Assembly: GCF_014773265.1 (NCBI RefSeq)
Contig: NZ_JACWMY010000007.1
Location: 186,001 to 250,000 of the forward strand
Length of the DNA: 64,000 nt
Origin: Mucilaginibacter pankratovii
Lineage (GTDB): Bacteria > Bacteroidota > Bacteroidia > Sphingobacteriales > Sphingobacteriaceae
Direction: 5' to 3'
In this document: positions 43,175 through 52,426 of the stretch, in pieces
Layout of the letters: every line of letters begins with the position of its first letter
Position numbering within the stretch: the first letter of the stretch is position 1
Position numbers and translations under genes: made by a program
Notes under the pieces: generated by a model
What the model saw: the letters and a program-made list of their open reading frames with translations, nothing else
Database searches by the model: none
What the model was told of the DNA's origin: nothing

Positions 43175-44647
43175 ATGAAAAAATTAATATATATCACATT
43201 GCTTGGCACGGCGCTAATGGCCGTTTCCTGCAAAAAACTGGATGAAAAGCCCGAGGCGCTATTGGTATCGGGCGAATTTTACCAGGACCAGGCACAAGCC
43301 ACCGCAGCGGTTACAGCTGCTTACCGCAAACTTTATGATAGCGGGCAATCATTATACAACAGCTTATTTCAAATAGGCGTAGAGATGGCAACCGACGATT
43401 ACGAGGCCGGACCGAGGGCACGTAACGCTGCGGTTAGAGCGATCTCGGGCCTTACGCACGATTCGTCTAACGACCGGATGGAGCAGCTTTGGAAACAAAG
43501 TTACGACGGGATTAACGTGGCAAATATTGCCGTTGACAAGATAGCGCTGATAGACGCCGCCAAGATTGATGAAGCCGTAAGAGTCCGCCTCATCAACGAA
43601 GCGAAGTTTCTGCGGGCGCTGCACTATTTTAATTTGGTACGATGGTTTGGTGGGGTGCCCTTGGTACTGCATCAGCCAGCCGATCTTTCGCCGGATAACC
43701 TGTATGTAAGCAAAGCTACCGAAGATGAGGTTTACGCCCAGATCATCACTGATCTGAAAGCCGCCGAGGCCTTGCCGGCGCAATATGCTGCTGTAGATGT
43801 GGGCAGGGCCACTTCGGGCGCGGTAAAAAGCCTGCTCTCCAAAGTTTACCTCACGCATAAACAATGGCAATTGGCAGCCGAAAAAAGTAAAGAGGTGATA
43901 GACAGTAAGGTGTACCAGCTTTTCACCGATTTTGCCGATGTGTTTAACGTGGCCACTAAAAACGGCAAAGAGCATATCTTTTCCGCCCAGTTTAAAGGTA
44001 ACTCTGGTTATCAGGGGAATAGTTTAGCCAGCCGCTCGGCACCGGCAGATGTGCCCGGCATCAATGGCGATTATGCAGATGCACTGCACGTTGCGGGTGG
44101 TTTGTATGCCTCATACAGTGCCGATGATAAGCGCCGCGCCGTAACTTTTGTTACCCAGATAGTGAGCCCCGTCAACGGTAACCTTTATACGCTGGCTACG
44201 CCGCAATTCAATAAATATTACGACCCCGCGGTGGTGGGCAACCAGGGGCAGTCGTCAAAAAACCTGCCTATCATCCGCTATGCGGAGGTACTATTGATCT
44301 ACGCAGAAGCCTTGAACGAGTGGAAAGGCGCCCCAACCGCAGAAGCCTATGCTGCTATTGATGAGGTGCGCACACGGGCAGGCATCGCTAAACTGCAGGA
44401 CACAACGCCGGGGCTTAACCAGTCCGATTTTAGGGACGCGGTTTTCCAGGAAAGGCGCAAGGAGTTTGTGTACGAATACCAACGCTGGTTCGATCTGGCA
44501 CGCCGTGGGCCCGATTATTATATCAAAGTGTTGAAAGCAGCAGGCAAAACGCTGGCCGCACCCCGCCACGTACATTTTCCAACGCCACTGCGCGAAATTA
44601 ACCTGAATCCCAACCTGAAACAACACCCGGATTGGGTAGGTTTCTGA
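43175..44647 (+). CDS. susD: SusD/RagB-type surface glycan-binding lipoprotein
   Basis: 490 aa lipoprotein. Signal peptide with lipobox LMAVSC (lipidated C19), SusD-like TPR core ('FLRALHYFNLVRWFGGVPLVL', 'VKSLLSKVYLTHKQW') and C-terminal RagB/SusD domain ('PIIRYAEVLLIYAEALNEW', 'FQERRKEFVYEYQRWFDLARRG'). All family landmarks are intact. It caps the SusC barrel and delivers the substrate. Located between susC and the first sulfatase in the same operon. Confidence 0.95.
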   Translation: MKKLIYITLLGTALMAVSCKKLDEKPEALLVSGEFYQDQAQATAAVTAAYRKLYDSGQSLYNSLFQIGVEMATDDYEAGPRARNAAVRAISGLTHDSSNDRMEQLWKQSYDGINVANIAVDKIALIDAAKIDEAVRVRLINEAKFLRALHYFNLVRWFGGVPLVLHQPADLSPDNLYVSKATEDEVYAQIITDLKAAEALPAQYAAVDVGRATSGAVKSLLSKVYLTHKQWQLAAEKSKEVIDSKVYQLFTDFADVFNVATKNGKEHIFSAQFKGNSGYQGNSLASRSAPADVPGINGDYADALHVAGGLYASYSADDKRRAVTFVTQIVSPVNGNLYTLATPQFNKYYDPAVVGNQGQSSKNLPIIRYAEVLLIYAEALNEWKGAPTAEAYAAIDEVRTRAGIAKLQDTTPGLNQSDFRDAVFQERRKEFVYEYQRWFDLARRGPDYYIKVLKAAGKTLAAPRHVHFPTPLREINLNPNLKQHPDWVGF

Positions 44648-44678
44648 TAGGCTTTCACACAACTAAATAAAAGATCAG

Positions 44679-46322
44679 ATGAAAAAATATTTAAACATTG
44701 GCTTTAGCGCAGCGGCAGCAACACTGCTTTTAGCGACCGCGCCAGCGCTTGCACAAAAAGCAAGCCGCCCCAATATCGTGCTGGTATTGGTAGATGACCT
44801 TGGTTTCTCGGATATAGGCCCTTACGGCGCCACCGAACTGGAAACCCCCAACCTGGATAAACTTGCCGCGCAAGGTTTGCGCTTAAAGGAGTTTTATAAC
44901 AACTCTATTTGCGCGCCAACCCGCGCCTCGCTGCTCACCGGGCAGTACCAGCATAAGGCGGGCGTAGGTTACTTTAACGTAAACTTGGGCTTACCGGCTT
45001 ACCAGGGTTTTTTAAACCACGAATCGCTTACGCTTGCGGAAGTGCTGAAAACGGGAGGATACTCTACCTTAATGGCCGGTAAATGGCACGTTGGCGATGA
45101 TAAGGACCAGTGGCCAAACCAGCGCGGGTTTGATAAATTCTTTGGCTTTATTGGCGGCGCCAGCAACTATTACGAGATAGGCAGCGAAGAAAAAGCTACC
45201 GCACCCCTCGTAAAAAACAATCAGCCGTACTACCTGCAGCCAGGTAAATACCTCACCGAGGAGATCACCAATAACGCGCTCGGCTTTTTAGATGAACAGG
45301 ATAAAGAGAAGAAACCCTTCTTTTTATACCTGGCCTACAACGCGCCGCACTGGCCGCTGCAAGCCCTGCCCGAAGATATAGCCAAGTATAAAGGCAAATA
45401 CCAGGTAGGCTGGGATTCGCTGAGGCAGTTGCGGTATCAAAATGCCATCAAAAAAGGATTGATTGATCCAAACCAAAAAATAAGCGCGCACGATCCGCAG
45501 TTGAAACCATGGAAAACACTTACTTATGATGAGCAACAATACTGGCAAACCCGCCAGGAAGTGTTCGCGGCGATGATAGACCATGTGGACCAGGGGATAG
45601 GCCGGCTGTTAGCCAAACTGAAAGAACTGAAAAAAGATCAGAATACGCTGATCATCTTCATTTCGGATAACGGCGCGCAGGGTGGTAATGGGTTAAGGCC
45701 TTATACACAGCGCACCACCGGGCCGGTAGGTACAGCGGGTTCTTACGAAACGCAGAACAGTAACTGGTCGCAAACCGGCAATTCTCCGCTGCGTAACTAT
45801 AAAGATTCGCCTTACGAGGGTGGTATCAGTGCGCCATTCATTGCCTGGTATCCAAAATTGATCCAACCCAATACTATTCGCCAGGGAACCGCGCACCTGA
45901 TAGATCTTGCCCCCACTTTTTATGAACTGGCAGGCGTAAAATATCCCGAGGCATATAAAGGTGTAAAAGCTAATACCCTCGCAGGCAAAAGCCTGGTGCC
46001 CTTGCTTACCGGTAAAGCCGACCATGTAAACCGTGGCGAACCCCTGTTTTGGGAGCGCAGCGGCAAGCAAGCCGTAAGGGATGGCAAGTGGAAATTAATA
46101 TTACCGGCAGGCGCCAACCCACAGTACGAATTGTACGACCTGGAGGCCGACCGCGCGGAAAACAACAACCTGGCAGCCGCCAACCCCGAAGTAGTAACCC
46201 GTTTGAAAGCAGCCTACAAAGAATGGGCGGCCAAAAACGACGTGGTAGACTATAATAAACTAAGACCGGCACCAGCGGGCCGGTCGGCCGCCGCCCCATC
46301 TGGCAGACGTAACAACGATTAA
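44679..46322 (+). CDS. Arylsulfatase-type sulfatase (Cys-type)
   Basis: 547 aa with a signal peptide (~1-26, ending ALAQ). 'RPNIVLVLVDDLGFSDIGPYG' supplies the metal-binding Asp pair. The sulfatase signature CAPTRASLLTGQY has the formylglycine-forming C78 in C-x-P-x-R. 'GKWHVG' and 'IFISDNGAQ' are the further active-site motifs. It cleaves sulfate esters in the periplasm after maturation by a formylglycine-generating enzyme encoded two genes downstream. The tail is Pro/Ala/Arg-rich (GRSAAAPSGRR). Highly similar in layout to the next gene, suggesting a tandem duplication with substrate divergence. Confidence 0.93.
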   Translation: MKKYLNIGFSAAAATLLLATAPALAQKASRPNIVLVLVDDLGFSDIGPYGATELETPNLDKLAAQGLRLKEFYNNSICAPTRASLLTGQYQHKAGVGYFNVNLGLPAYQGFLNHESLTLAEVLKTGGYSTLMAGKWHVGDDKDQWPNQRGFDKFFGFIGGASNYYEIGSEEKATAPLVKNNQPYYLQPGKYLTEEITNNALGFLDEQDKEKKPFFLYLAYNAPHWPLQALPEDIAKYKGKYQVGWDSLRQLRYQNAIKKGLIDPNQKISAHDPQLKPWKTLTYDEQQYWQTRQEVFAAMIDHVDQGIGRLLAKLKELKKDQNTLIIFISDNGAQGGNGLRPYTQRTTGPVGTAGSYETQNSNWSQTGNSPLRNYKDSPYEGGISAPFIAWYPKLIQPNTIRQGTAHLIDLAPTFYELAGVKYPEAYKGVKANTLAGKSLVPLLTGKADHVNRGEPLFWERSGKQAVRDGKWKLILPAGANPQYELYDLEADRAENNNLAAANPEVVTRLKAAYKEWAAKNDVVDYNKLRPAPAGRSAAAPSGRRNND

Positions 46323-46342
46323 TGATCTCAGCTTAACATATC

Positions 46343-48001
46343 ATGAAAAAAGTATTAACGCTATTGCTGATAACCGCCGCCATAAACGGTTATGCGCAAA
46401 ATAACAACACCAGCAGCAAACCCAATATCATCCTTATTTTGGCGGATGACCTGGGCTATTCAGACATCGGCGCTTATGGCTCCGAAATTAAAACCCCCAA
46501 CCTGGACAGGCTGGCAACCGAAGGGCTTCGCTTAAAGGAATTTTATAACAACTCCATTTGCGCGCCAACCCGTGCCTCGCTACTTACCGGGCAATACCAG
46601 CATAAAGCTGGGGTGGGTTATTTTGCCAACGATTTGGGTTCGCCGGCTTACCAGGGCTATATCAACCAGGAATCGCTAACACTTGCCGAGGTGCTGAAAG
46701 GCGCGGGCTACACCACCTTGATGGCTGGCAAGTGGCACGTAAGCGGCAAGGGGCTAAGCTTTCCCTGGCAGCGCGGGTTCGACCATTCATTGCTTTCAGA
46801 AAACGGCAGCTACTTTGACCAGGGCGATTACAACGGCGGCCCCAAACGCCCTTACTTTGAGGATGGTAAGCCTTACCCGCTGGAAGCCGGCAAATATTAT
46901 CAAACGGATGTGATCACCGAGCATGCGGTAAAATACCTGGATGAACAGGGCAAGGATAAAAAGCCATTCTTTTTATACCTGGCCTACACCGCGCCACACT
47001 GGCCGCTGCAGGCACTGCCCGAAGACATAGCCAAATACAAAGGCAGGTATGATAAAGGCTGGGACGATTTGCGTAAAGAACGCTTTGCCAAACAGAAGGA
47101 ATTGGGCATAGTGGGTAAAGACGCCGTGTTATCAAATAAGGATGCCGATATCTACGATTGGAGCCGCCTGTCATACGACCAGAGATCGCAATGGACCGCA
47201 AAAATGGAAGTCTTCGCGGCGATGGTTGACCGGATGGACCAGGGCATAGGCCAGGTGCTGGATAAGCTTAAACAAACCGGGCAGGATAAGAACACCCTGG
47301 TGATCTTTATCTCGGATAACGGCGCCCCTGCCGAAGATCTGATAAAATGGCATAACGGCGCAACACGTAACACCGGCCCGGTTGGTACCATTGGTTCGTA
47401 CGAATCGCAAGGGAAAAACTGGTCGTATGCCTCCAATACGCCATTCTTAGCCTTTAAGGATTATGTGTACGAGGGCGGTATCAGCTCGCCATTCATTGCC
47501 TGGTATCCATCCAAAATTAAACCGGGAACCATCAGCAAAGGTACCGGCCACCTGATAGACCTGGCACCCACCTTTTATGAGTTAGCCGGTGCCGCTTACC
47601 CTAAAAAGTATAAAGATATTGTGCCTAACGCCCTGCCGGGCAAAAGCCTGCTGCCGGTACTGTACGGGCAGGATAATGAAGTGAAACGCGGCGAACCCCT
47701 GTTTTGGGAGCGCGCGGGTAACCGTGCTGTGAGAGACGGTAAATGGAAACTGGAATCGCATTACCCATCCTACACCTGGGAACTTTACGATGTGGAGAAC
47801 GACCGCGGCGAAACCCGTGATGTGGCACGCCAAAATCACGATGTCGTAAGCCGCTTATCGATTGCTTATTTTCAATGGGCCAAAAAAGTTGGTTCGGTTG
47901 ATTTTAGCACGATTGAAGACCGCGAACCGCAAACGATGAAGGATTACCGCAAAAGCAAGTTGCAGGACGTAGTTGCCCCAGGCGGCCCGGGCTTGCAATA
48001 A
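46343..48001 (+). CDS. Second arylsulfatase-type sulfatase (Cys-type)
   Basis: 552 aa, signal peptide ~1-19 (ING-YAQ). Metal-binding 'PNIILILADDLGYSDIGAYG', signature CAPTRASLLTGQY with C73 as the formylglycine precursor, 'GKWHVSG' and 'VIFISDNGAP'. It starts 20 bp after the previous sulfatase and precedes the FGE gene by 23 bp. The substrate-binding middle region ('LSFPWQRGFDHSLLSENGSYFDQGDYNGG') differs from the first paralog, so a different sulfate position or sugar is plausible. Confidence 0.93.
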   Translation: MKKVLTLLLITAAINGYAQNNNTSSKPNIILILADDLGYSDIGAYGSEIKTPNLDRLATEGLRLKEFYNNSICAPTRASLLTGQYQHKAGVGYFANDLGSPAYQGYINQESLTLAEVLKGAGYTTLMAGKWHVSGKGLSFPWQRGFDHSLLSENGSYFDQGDYNGGPKRPYFEDGKPYPLEAGKYYQTDVITEHAVKYLDEQGKDKKPFFLYLAYTAPHWPLQALPEDIAKYKGRYDKGWDDLRKERFAKQKELGIVGKDAVLSNKDADIYDWSRLSYDQRSQWTAKMEVFAAMVDRMDQGIGQVLDKLKQTGQDKNTLVIFISDNGAPAEDLIKWHNGATRNTGPVGTIGSYESQGKNWSYASNTPFLAFKDYVYEGGISSPFIAWYPSKIKPGTISKGTGHLIDLAPTFYELAGAAYPKKYKDIVPNALPGKSLLPVLYGQDNEVKRGEPLFWERAGNRAVRDGKWKLESHYPSYTWELYDVENDRGETRDVARQNHDVVSRLSIAYFQWAKKVGSVDFSTIEDREPQTMKDYRKSKLQDVVAPGGPGLQ

Positions 48002-48024
48002 TCACTCAATCTATTTGGTAAAAA

Positions 48025-49167
48025 ATGAAAAGGATCAAAGTATTAAGTTTAGGTATTGTTGCCGCGATAGCGGCAACAAGCCTTGCTTTTGTAGAAAAAC
48101 CAGCTAAACCAATAACCCCTGCCAGGCCCATAGTAAAGAAAGTTGCGATATGCTGCGAATCGAATATCCCGAAGCGGTTTCCATCGCTTACGGTGAGCGT
48201 GACCTCCGCACTGCCTACGGTGAAATCACATAGCGGTATGGTGTGGATAAGCGGCGGCTCGTACGCTATGGGCGCAGATAATAAGCAGGCCGCAGATGAC
48301 GAATATCCAAAGCATCGCGTAAGCGTAAAGGGCTTTTGGATGGATGTTAGCGAGGTGACCAACGCGCAATTTGAAAATTTTGTGAAAGCCACAGGTTATG
48401 TAACTATAGCGCAGCGCAAACCCGACTGGAACGAACTGAAAAAGCAATTACCCCCCGGAACGCCAAAACCAGCCGATGATGTGCTGGTAGCGGCGTCGCT
48501 GGTTTTTAAACAACCAAAGGGTGCGGTTCCGTTAAACGATTACAGCCAATGGTGGGATTGGAAAAAAGGTGCCGATTGGAAACATCCGCATGGCCCGGGC
48601 AGCGATATAAAAGGCAAAGAGAATTTCCCGGTGGTGCATATCTCCTGGTTTGATGCAGTTGCCTATTGCAAATGGGCAGGCAAGCGCTTACCTACCGAGG
48701 CAGAGTGGGAGTGGGCCGCCCGCGGCGGGCGGGACGGTAATGTGTACCCCTGGGGTAATGAACCAGTTGACGAAGGAAAGGCCAAAGCCAATACCTGGCA
48801 AGGGGATTTCCCTAATATCAACACGGTGAAGGATAAATTCTTCTACACCGCACCAACGCGGTCTTTTGCCGCCAACGGCTATGGATTGTATGATATGGCC
48901 GGCAATGTGTGGGAATGGTGCGCCGATTATTACCGCAACGATTATTATAAAACCACCACAAGGGTAGGAGGCATTGCCGACCCAAAAGGGCCTGCAGACA
49001 GCTACGACCCTGCCGAACCTTATACCAAAAAACGCGTGATACGCGGCGGTTCTTTTTTGTGTAACGATAGCTATTGCTCGGGCTACCGCGTGGCAAGGAG
49101 GATGAAGAGTACGGAAGACAGCGGTATGGAGCATTTGGGATTTAGATGCGTGGCTGATAATAAATAG
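48025..49167 (+). CDS. Formylglycine-generating enzyme family protein
   Basis: 380 aa. The FGE-sulfatase domain spans ~70-378: 'MVWISGGSYAMGADNKQAADDEYPKHRVSVKGFWMDVSEVTNAQFENFV', 'LPTEAEWEWAARGG', 'YGLYDMAGNVWEWCADYY' and 'VIRGGSFLCNDSYCSGYRVARR'. Both redox-active cysteines (C346 and C351, equivalent to the catalytic pair) are present, so it should be an active oxidase converting the sulfatase Cys to formylglycine. An N-terminal hydrophobic segment suggests periplasmic export. Its position directly after two Cys-type sulfatases supports this role. Confidence 0.92.
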   Translation: MKRIKVLSLGIVAAIAATSLAFVEKPAKPITPARPIVKKVAICCESNIPKRFPSLTVSVTSALPTVKSHSGMVWISGGSYAMGADNKQAADDEYPKHRVSVKGFWMDVSEVTNAQFENFVKATGYVTIAQRKPDWNELKKQLPPGTPKPADDVLVAASLVFKQPKGAVPLNDYSQWWDWKKGADWKHPHGPGSDIKGKENFPVVHISWFDAVAYCKWAGKRLPTEAEWEWAARGGRDGNVYPWGNEPVDEGKAKANTWQGDFPNINTVKDKFFYTAPTRSFAANGYGLYDMAGNVWEWCADYYRNDYYKTTTRVGGIADPKGPADSYDPAEPYTKKRVIRGGSFLCNDSYCSGYRVARRMKSTEDSGMEHLGFRCVADNK

Positions 49168-49183
49168 GCGTACATATAATAAA

Positions 49184-49255
49184 GGCGGGGTGGCCGAGTG
49201 GTTAGGCGGAGGTCTGCAAAACTTCTTACAGCGGTTCGAATCCGCTCCCACGCCT
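49184..49255 (+). tRNA. tRNA-Cys(GCA) with a bulged acceptor stem
   Basis: The D arm GCC/GGC, anticodon stem GAGGT/ACTTC with loop CTGCAAA (GCA), T arm AGCGG/CCGCT with TTCGAAT and discriminator U73 (a Cys identity base) are all normal. The acceptor stem pairs GGCG-GGG with CCC-a-CGCC, leaving A49250 as a single-base bulge. The RNA is 72 nt, one longer than expected. It lies 16 bp after the FGE gene. Confidence 0.85.
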
Positions 49256-49270
49256 CATAATATCTTGCAT

Positions 49271-49298
49271 AAAAAAGCCCACCTGTTGGCAGGTGGGC
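49271..49298 (-). terminator. Terminator of the minus-strand CMD/TonB operon
   Basis: GCCCACCTG-TTGG-CAGGTGGGC (49277-49298) has a 9-bp perfect GC-rich stem. The A6 run at 49271-49276 becomes the U tract on the minus strand, so it stops transcription arriving from the CMD genes; on the plus strand there is no T run after the stem. Confidence 0.8.
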
Positions 49299-49375
49299 GG
49301 TATCGGCTATTTTTAAGGTATCGGCAAATAAAGATCGTTACCGCCCCGAATAAATAACAGTTTAGGGTTTCAGGC

Positions 49376-49924
49376 CTATTTGTAAACACTGCTTTGGTAA
49401 CCGTCCTCTGCGCGTTGCGGGGCGCGGTTTACATAAAACTGCCTGTCCTGTGGGGCCCATGTAGCTAAGCCATCCACATAGCGGTTAAACATACAGAAGG
49501 ACGCGGCTATCAATACCGTATCGTGGATCTCTTTATCTGTAGCGCCTTCTGCCCTGGCGGCAGCAACCTGTTCTTCGGTTACGGCTTTACCGCCTTTCTG
49601 CACGCTGGCTGCAATTGCCAGCAGGGTTTTGATTTTGGGCGACAGATCCGCTGAGGTGAAGTCATTTTTAATGGCGTCTATCTCATCTATATTGCATCCC
49701 AGGTAATGCCCGGCCAACGCGCCGTGTACATTCTGGCAAAAAAAGCAATCATTTAAGTAAGATACATACGCGCCTATCAGTTCGCGTTCGCCGCGACTAA
49801 GCGTGTTATCATCATCGCGAAGCAACACTTCTGCAAGGGCATTCAGCGGAGCTTCGGTTTTAGGGCTGTAAGCCATCAGGCCGCGGATGCCGGGTAATTC
49901 GTTCTCTAAATTAATGTGTGCCAT
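49376..49924 (-). CDS. AhpD/carboxymuconolactone-decarboxylase-family protein
   Basis: 182 aa, CMD/AhpD fold. The redox motif is DCFFCQNVH (C60-x-x-C63, H67), with the usual helix 'ERELIGAYVSYLND' before it and 'ATDKEIHDTVLIAASFCMFNRYVDGLATW' after. Such proteins are often peroxidase-related thiol enzymes. It is the last gene of a minus-strand series, 11 bp after a close paralog, and is followed by a strong terminator. A third copy is at 58157. The substrate is unknown. Confidence 0.9.
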   Translation of the reverse strand: MAHINLENELPGIRGLMAYSPKTEAPLNALAEVLLRDDDNTLSRGERELIGAYVSYLNDCFFCQNVHGALAGHYLGCNIDEIDAIKNDFTSADLSPKIKTLLAIAASVQKGGKAVTEEQVAAARAEGATDKEIHDTVLIAASFCMFNRYVDGLATWAPQDRQFYVNRAPQRAEDGYQSSVYK

Positions 49925-49935
49925 TGGCTTAATGT

Positions 49936-50487
49936 TTAAGTGGTTGCCGGTTTTTGTGGTAGCGCATAACCCTGTATCATGCGTTTACCCATTTCTTTAT
50001 AAGCTTCGGGATCGGTGGGAGTGAGGCTTGCCAGCCCATCTACGTAGCGGTTAAACATGCTGAAGGCGGCGGCTATCAGCACCGCATCATGGATCTCCTT
50101 ATCAGTAGCATCCTGCGCTTTCGCGGCATCAATATCTTCCTGTTTTACCTGTGTACCCAGGATCTGCACTTTGCCGGCGATATTGAGTAACGCTTTTAGT
50201 TTAGGACTAATTTCTGCGGCGTTCATATCTTTTAAGACATCATCTACCGTGGTATCGTCCTCGCCATACAAACACCTTGCGGCGGCGGCGTGGCTGCTGC
50301 TACAAAACACGCACTCGTTGCGTTTAGATACATATGCGGCTATCAGCTCACGGTCGGCCTGCGATATGGGCGATTCTCCGCGCAGCAAAACCTCCGCCAG
50401 ATCGTACAAATGCTTACCCGTTTCGGGCCTGAACATTACCAGCGATCTGATACCCGGTACGCCTTCGGGAACTTGTATGTGTGCCAT
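49936..50487 (-). CDS. AhpD/carboxymuconolactone-decarboxylase-family protein (paralog)
   Basis: 183 aa. C59-x-x-C62 and H66 in ECVFCSSSH; same layout as its neighbour ('DRELIAAYVSKRNE', 'ATDKEIHDAVLIAAAFSMFNRYVDGLASL'). Both begin MAHI-x-x-x-x-x-x-PGIR-x-L and clearly arose by tandem duplication. The C-terminal tail differs. It starts 27 bp after the S41 peptidase stop. Whether the pair works as hetero-oligomer subunits is open. Confidence 0.9.
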   Translation of the reverse strand: MAHIQVPEGVPGIRSLVMFRPETGKHLYDLAEVLLRGESPISQADRELIAAYVSKRNECVFCSSSHAAAARCLYGEDDTTVDDVLKDMNAAEISPKLKALLNIAGKVQILGTQVKQEDIDAAKAQDATDKEIHDAVLIAAAFSMFNRYVDGLASLTPTDPEAYKEMGKRMIQGYALPQKPATT

Positions 50488-50514
50488 AATTTTTTGTTTT
50501 TTAATTGTTATAGT

Positions 50515-51678
50515 TTAGTTTATTATGTTTATAGCTTTCTCCAGCTGTGCATCTTTGCCGTTATTAAAATCGAACGGGGTAATGGTTAGCTTTATATCAG
50601 GAGGAAACCCTTTGCTTTCGTAAATAACTTTATCAATATATCTGTAAGTAGCTGATGAGGTGTAGACTTTACAAAATCCGCCCACATCAAATTGCCCGGC
50701 GTTGTAAACAATATTATCCGTGAGCGGGCCAGTCGCACCGAAAGTAGTTTCTCCTACTAATTTTACGTTTTTCTGCGTACGCAAAGCCATTGCAATAACT
50801 TCTGCTAACGAAATGGTGTAATTGTCCACCAGCACAATCAAGGGAGTGCTTAAATTACTTTTAAGTAAGCCAGGAATGGTCTGTGCCGATATCCAGGGAG
50901 TAAACTGTAACCTACCATTTCCGGCTTTATATCTTGTATCGCCAAAATTTATTGGATCATGTGTTAAATGCGATAAGAAATAGTTAAGATCCGAAAGACC
51001 TCCTCCTTGATTATTTCTAAGATCGATTATAATGCCTCTGTATTTGGAGATGTTGTTTTCTACTTCATCAAAAAAACGGCTAATTACCGTTTTTAAAGTG
51101 TTTGAATTATCTTTTAAAACTGCCTCTTTTAATTCGAAGCCCGAACAAGAAAAAAAGAGAATATTTTTATTTATTGTACCCGTTGTAGCTGTGATCTCAA
51201 TTTTTGAGTTGGTTAAATAATTACCGGTCGTATATCCTTCATCCAAATAGTGAGGGTCTACCATGGAAAAAAGATACGGTTCGTGAAAGCTGCTTTCAGC
51301 TCTTTTTCTATCAATTGCCGGAGTCACCGAAAAATCACTGATGGCTTCCGGAGAAAATAAAATGGTGTAATGTCCGTCAATTAACTCTTTTGAGATTTCT
51401 TTGAAATAGGATACCGATTTTTTCAGGTCAACACTGTTGTGAATATCTAACTCATCAAATTTCGGTTTGTATTGATCATGAATCGCGTCCCAATTTGTTT
51501 TATCGATATCCCAATACACATAATTAATGTTCATTTCAGCCCAAAAACTATCAAATAGTTCGGTGAAATTTTGTGGATCTTTATGTATGCTAAATCGCTC
51601 TGTAGTTTTTTTGCAAGAACAACACAGGGTTAGTAAAAAGACGACTAGGACCGAAAAAATCATACCTTTTTTTACCAT
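50515..51678 (-). CDS. S41-family peptidase lipoprotein
   Basis: 387 aa. Lipoprotein signal (LTLCCSC; the third Cys would be lipidated), an N-terminal TSP-like helical part, then the S41 catalytic domain: 'GIIIDLRNNQGG', 'LIVLVDNYTISLAEVIAMAL' (nucleophile Ser in T-x-S-x-A-E) and 'KLVGETTFGATG' (Lys/Glu region). A PDZ domain is not obvious. Similar Bacteroidota proteins are annotated as C-terminal processing or tricorn-like peptidases. Placed between a beta-barrel protein (7 bp upstream) and the CMD pair; base composition is more AT-rich than the flanking genes. Confidence 0.85.
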   Translation of the reverse strand: MVKKGMIFSVLVVFLLTLCCSCKKTTERFSIHKDPQNFTELFDSFWAEMNINYVYWDIDKTNWDAIHDQYKPKFDELDIHNSVDLKKSVSYFKEISKELIDGHYTILFSPEAISDFSVTPAIDRKRAESSFHEPYLFSMVDPHYLDEGYTTGNYLTNSKIEITATTGTINKNILFFSCSGFELKEAVLKDNSNTLKTVISRFFDEVENNISKYRGIIIDLRNNQGGGLSDLNYFLSHLTHDPINFGDTRYKAGNGRLQFTPWISAQTIPGLLKSNLSTPLIVLVDNYTISLAEVIAMALRTQKNVKLVGETTFGATGPLTDNIVYNAGQFDVGGFCKVYTSSATYRYIDKVIYESKGFPPDIKLTITPFDFNNGKDAQLEKAINIIN

Positions 51679-51685
51679 TTCTACT

Positions 51686-52396
51686 TTAATTTAGTGAATA
51701 AATCAATGATAAGCATGCCGTGCCTGTGCCATTATAATTAGTATATGTATTGGCCGTATTCACCTTGTAGCGACTTGTGAGCGCCTGATAATATTTTACC
51801 GACAACCCTATTTTATACTTCTCATTCAAAGGATAACGTAAACCACACGAGGCCGAAACTCCAAATTCCCATCGGTTATCGAGCGTTGGGTCAAATCGAT
51901 GAGACTTTTTAAAATACACTAGTGTTAAAGTATCGGAAGTATCGTCTGCCTGTTGAGACGCTGAGAAGATATCTGGTATATTCCCATATTCAGAGCCCGA
52001 CAGCCAATAAGCAGTATAGATCCCAGGCCCCAAAAAAAACTTTAGTTTATTTCCAAAAACAAAATTCAGTGTCACCGGCAACTGAAGGTAGTTGTTCTCG
52101 AATGACAGAAACGCCCCTTTCAATAAACCCGTTCTTGCAAACGAATACTTTTTGCTTACAAAACCAGGTGTTGTCTCTATAAATGTATTATCCGTCAGTT
52201 TATATTGTATTATCAAGCCCGTCGTCGCCCCCAATTTTGTGACATTTTTTGTGGAATTGTAACCTATCATTTTAGTAAATAAATGGTTCAAACTAAAGCC
52301 GCCCTCGACGCCCAGGCTAACCTGGGCGTTAGAGGTACTGCTATTGATAAACAAACAAATTAGAAGTATTAAAAACCCTTTTAAAGCGTTTGCCAT
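51686..52396 (-). CDS. Outer-membrane beta-barrel protein (PorT-like)
   Basis: ATG at 52396 (MANALKGFLILLICLFI) is preferred to the upstream in-frame Met because it starts the signal peptide, cleaved near SNA-QVS. ~236 aa of alternating beta strands ('VSLGVEGGFSLNHLF', 'LQLPVTLNFVF', 'KFFLGPGIYTAYWL', 'FGVSASCGLRYPL') ending in 'SLIYSLN', typical of the 8-stranded porin-family/PorT barrels of Bacteroidota. It overlaps no neighbour; 30 bp separate it from the lipoprotein gene upstream. Role unknown. Confidence 0.75.
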   Translation of the reverse strand: MANALKGFLILLICLFINSSTSNAQVSLGVEGGFSLNHLFTKMIGYNSTKNVTKLGATTGLIIQYKLTDNTFIETTPGFVSKKYSFARTGLLKGAFLSFENNYLQLPVTLNFVFGNKLKFFLGPGIYTAYWLSGSEYGNIPDIFSASQQADDTSDTLTLVYFKKSHRFDPTLDNRWEFGVSASCGLRYPLNEKYKIGLSVKYYQALTSRYKVNTANTYTNYNGTGTACLSLIYSLN

Positions 52397-52426
52397 CTCA
52401 TCTATCAAATTAATAAAATTAATAAA

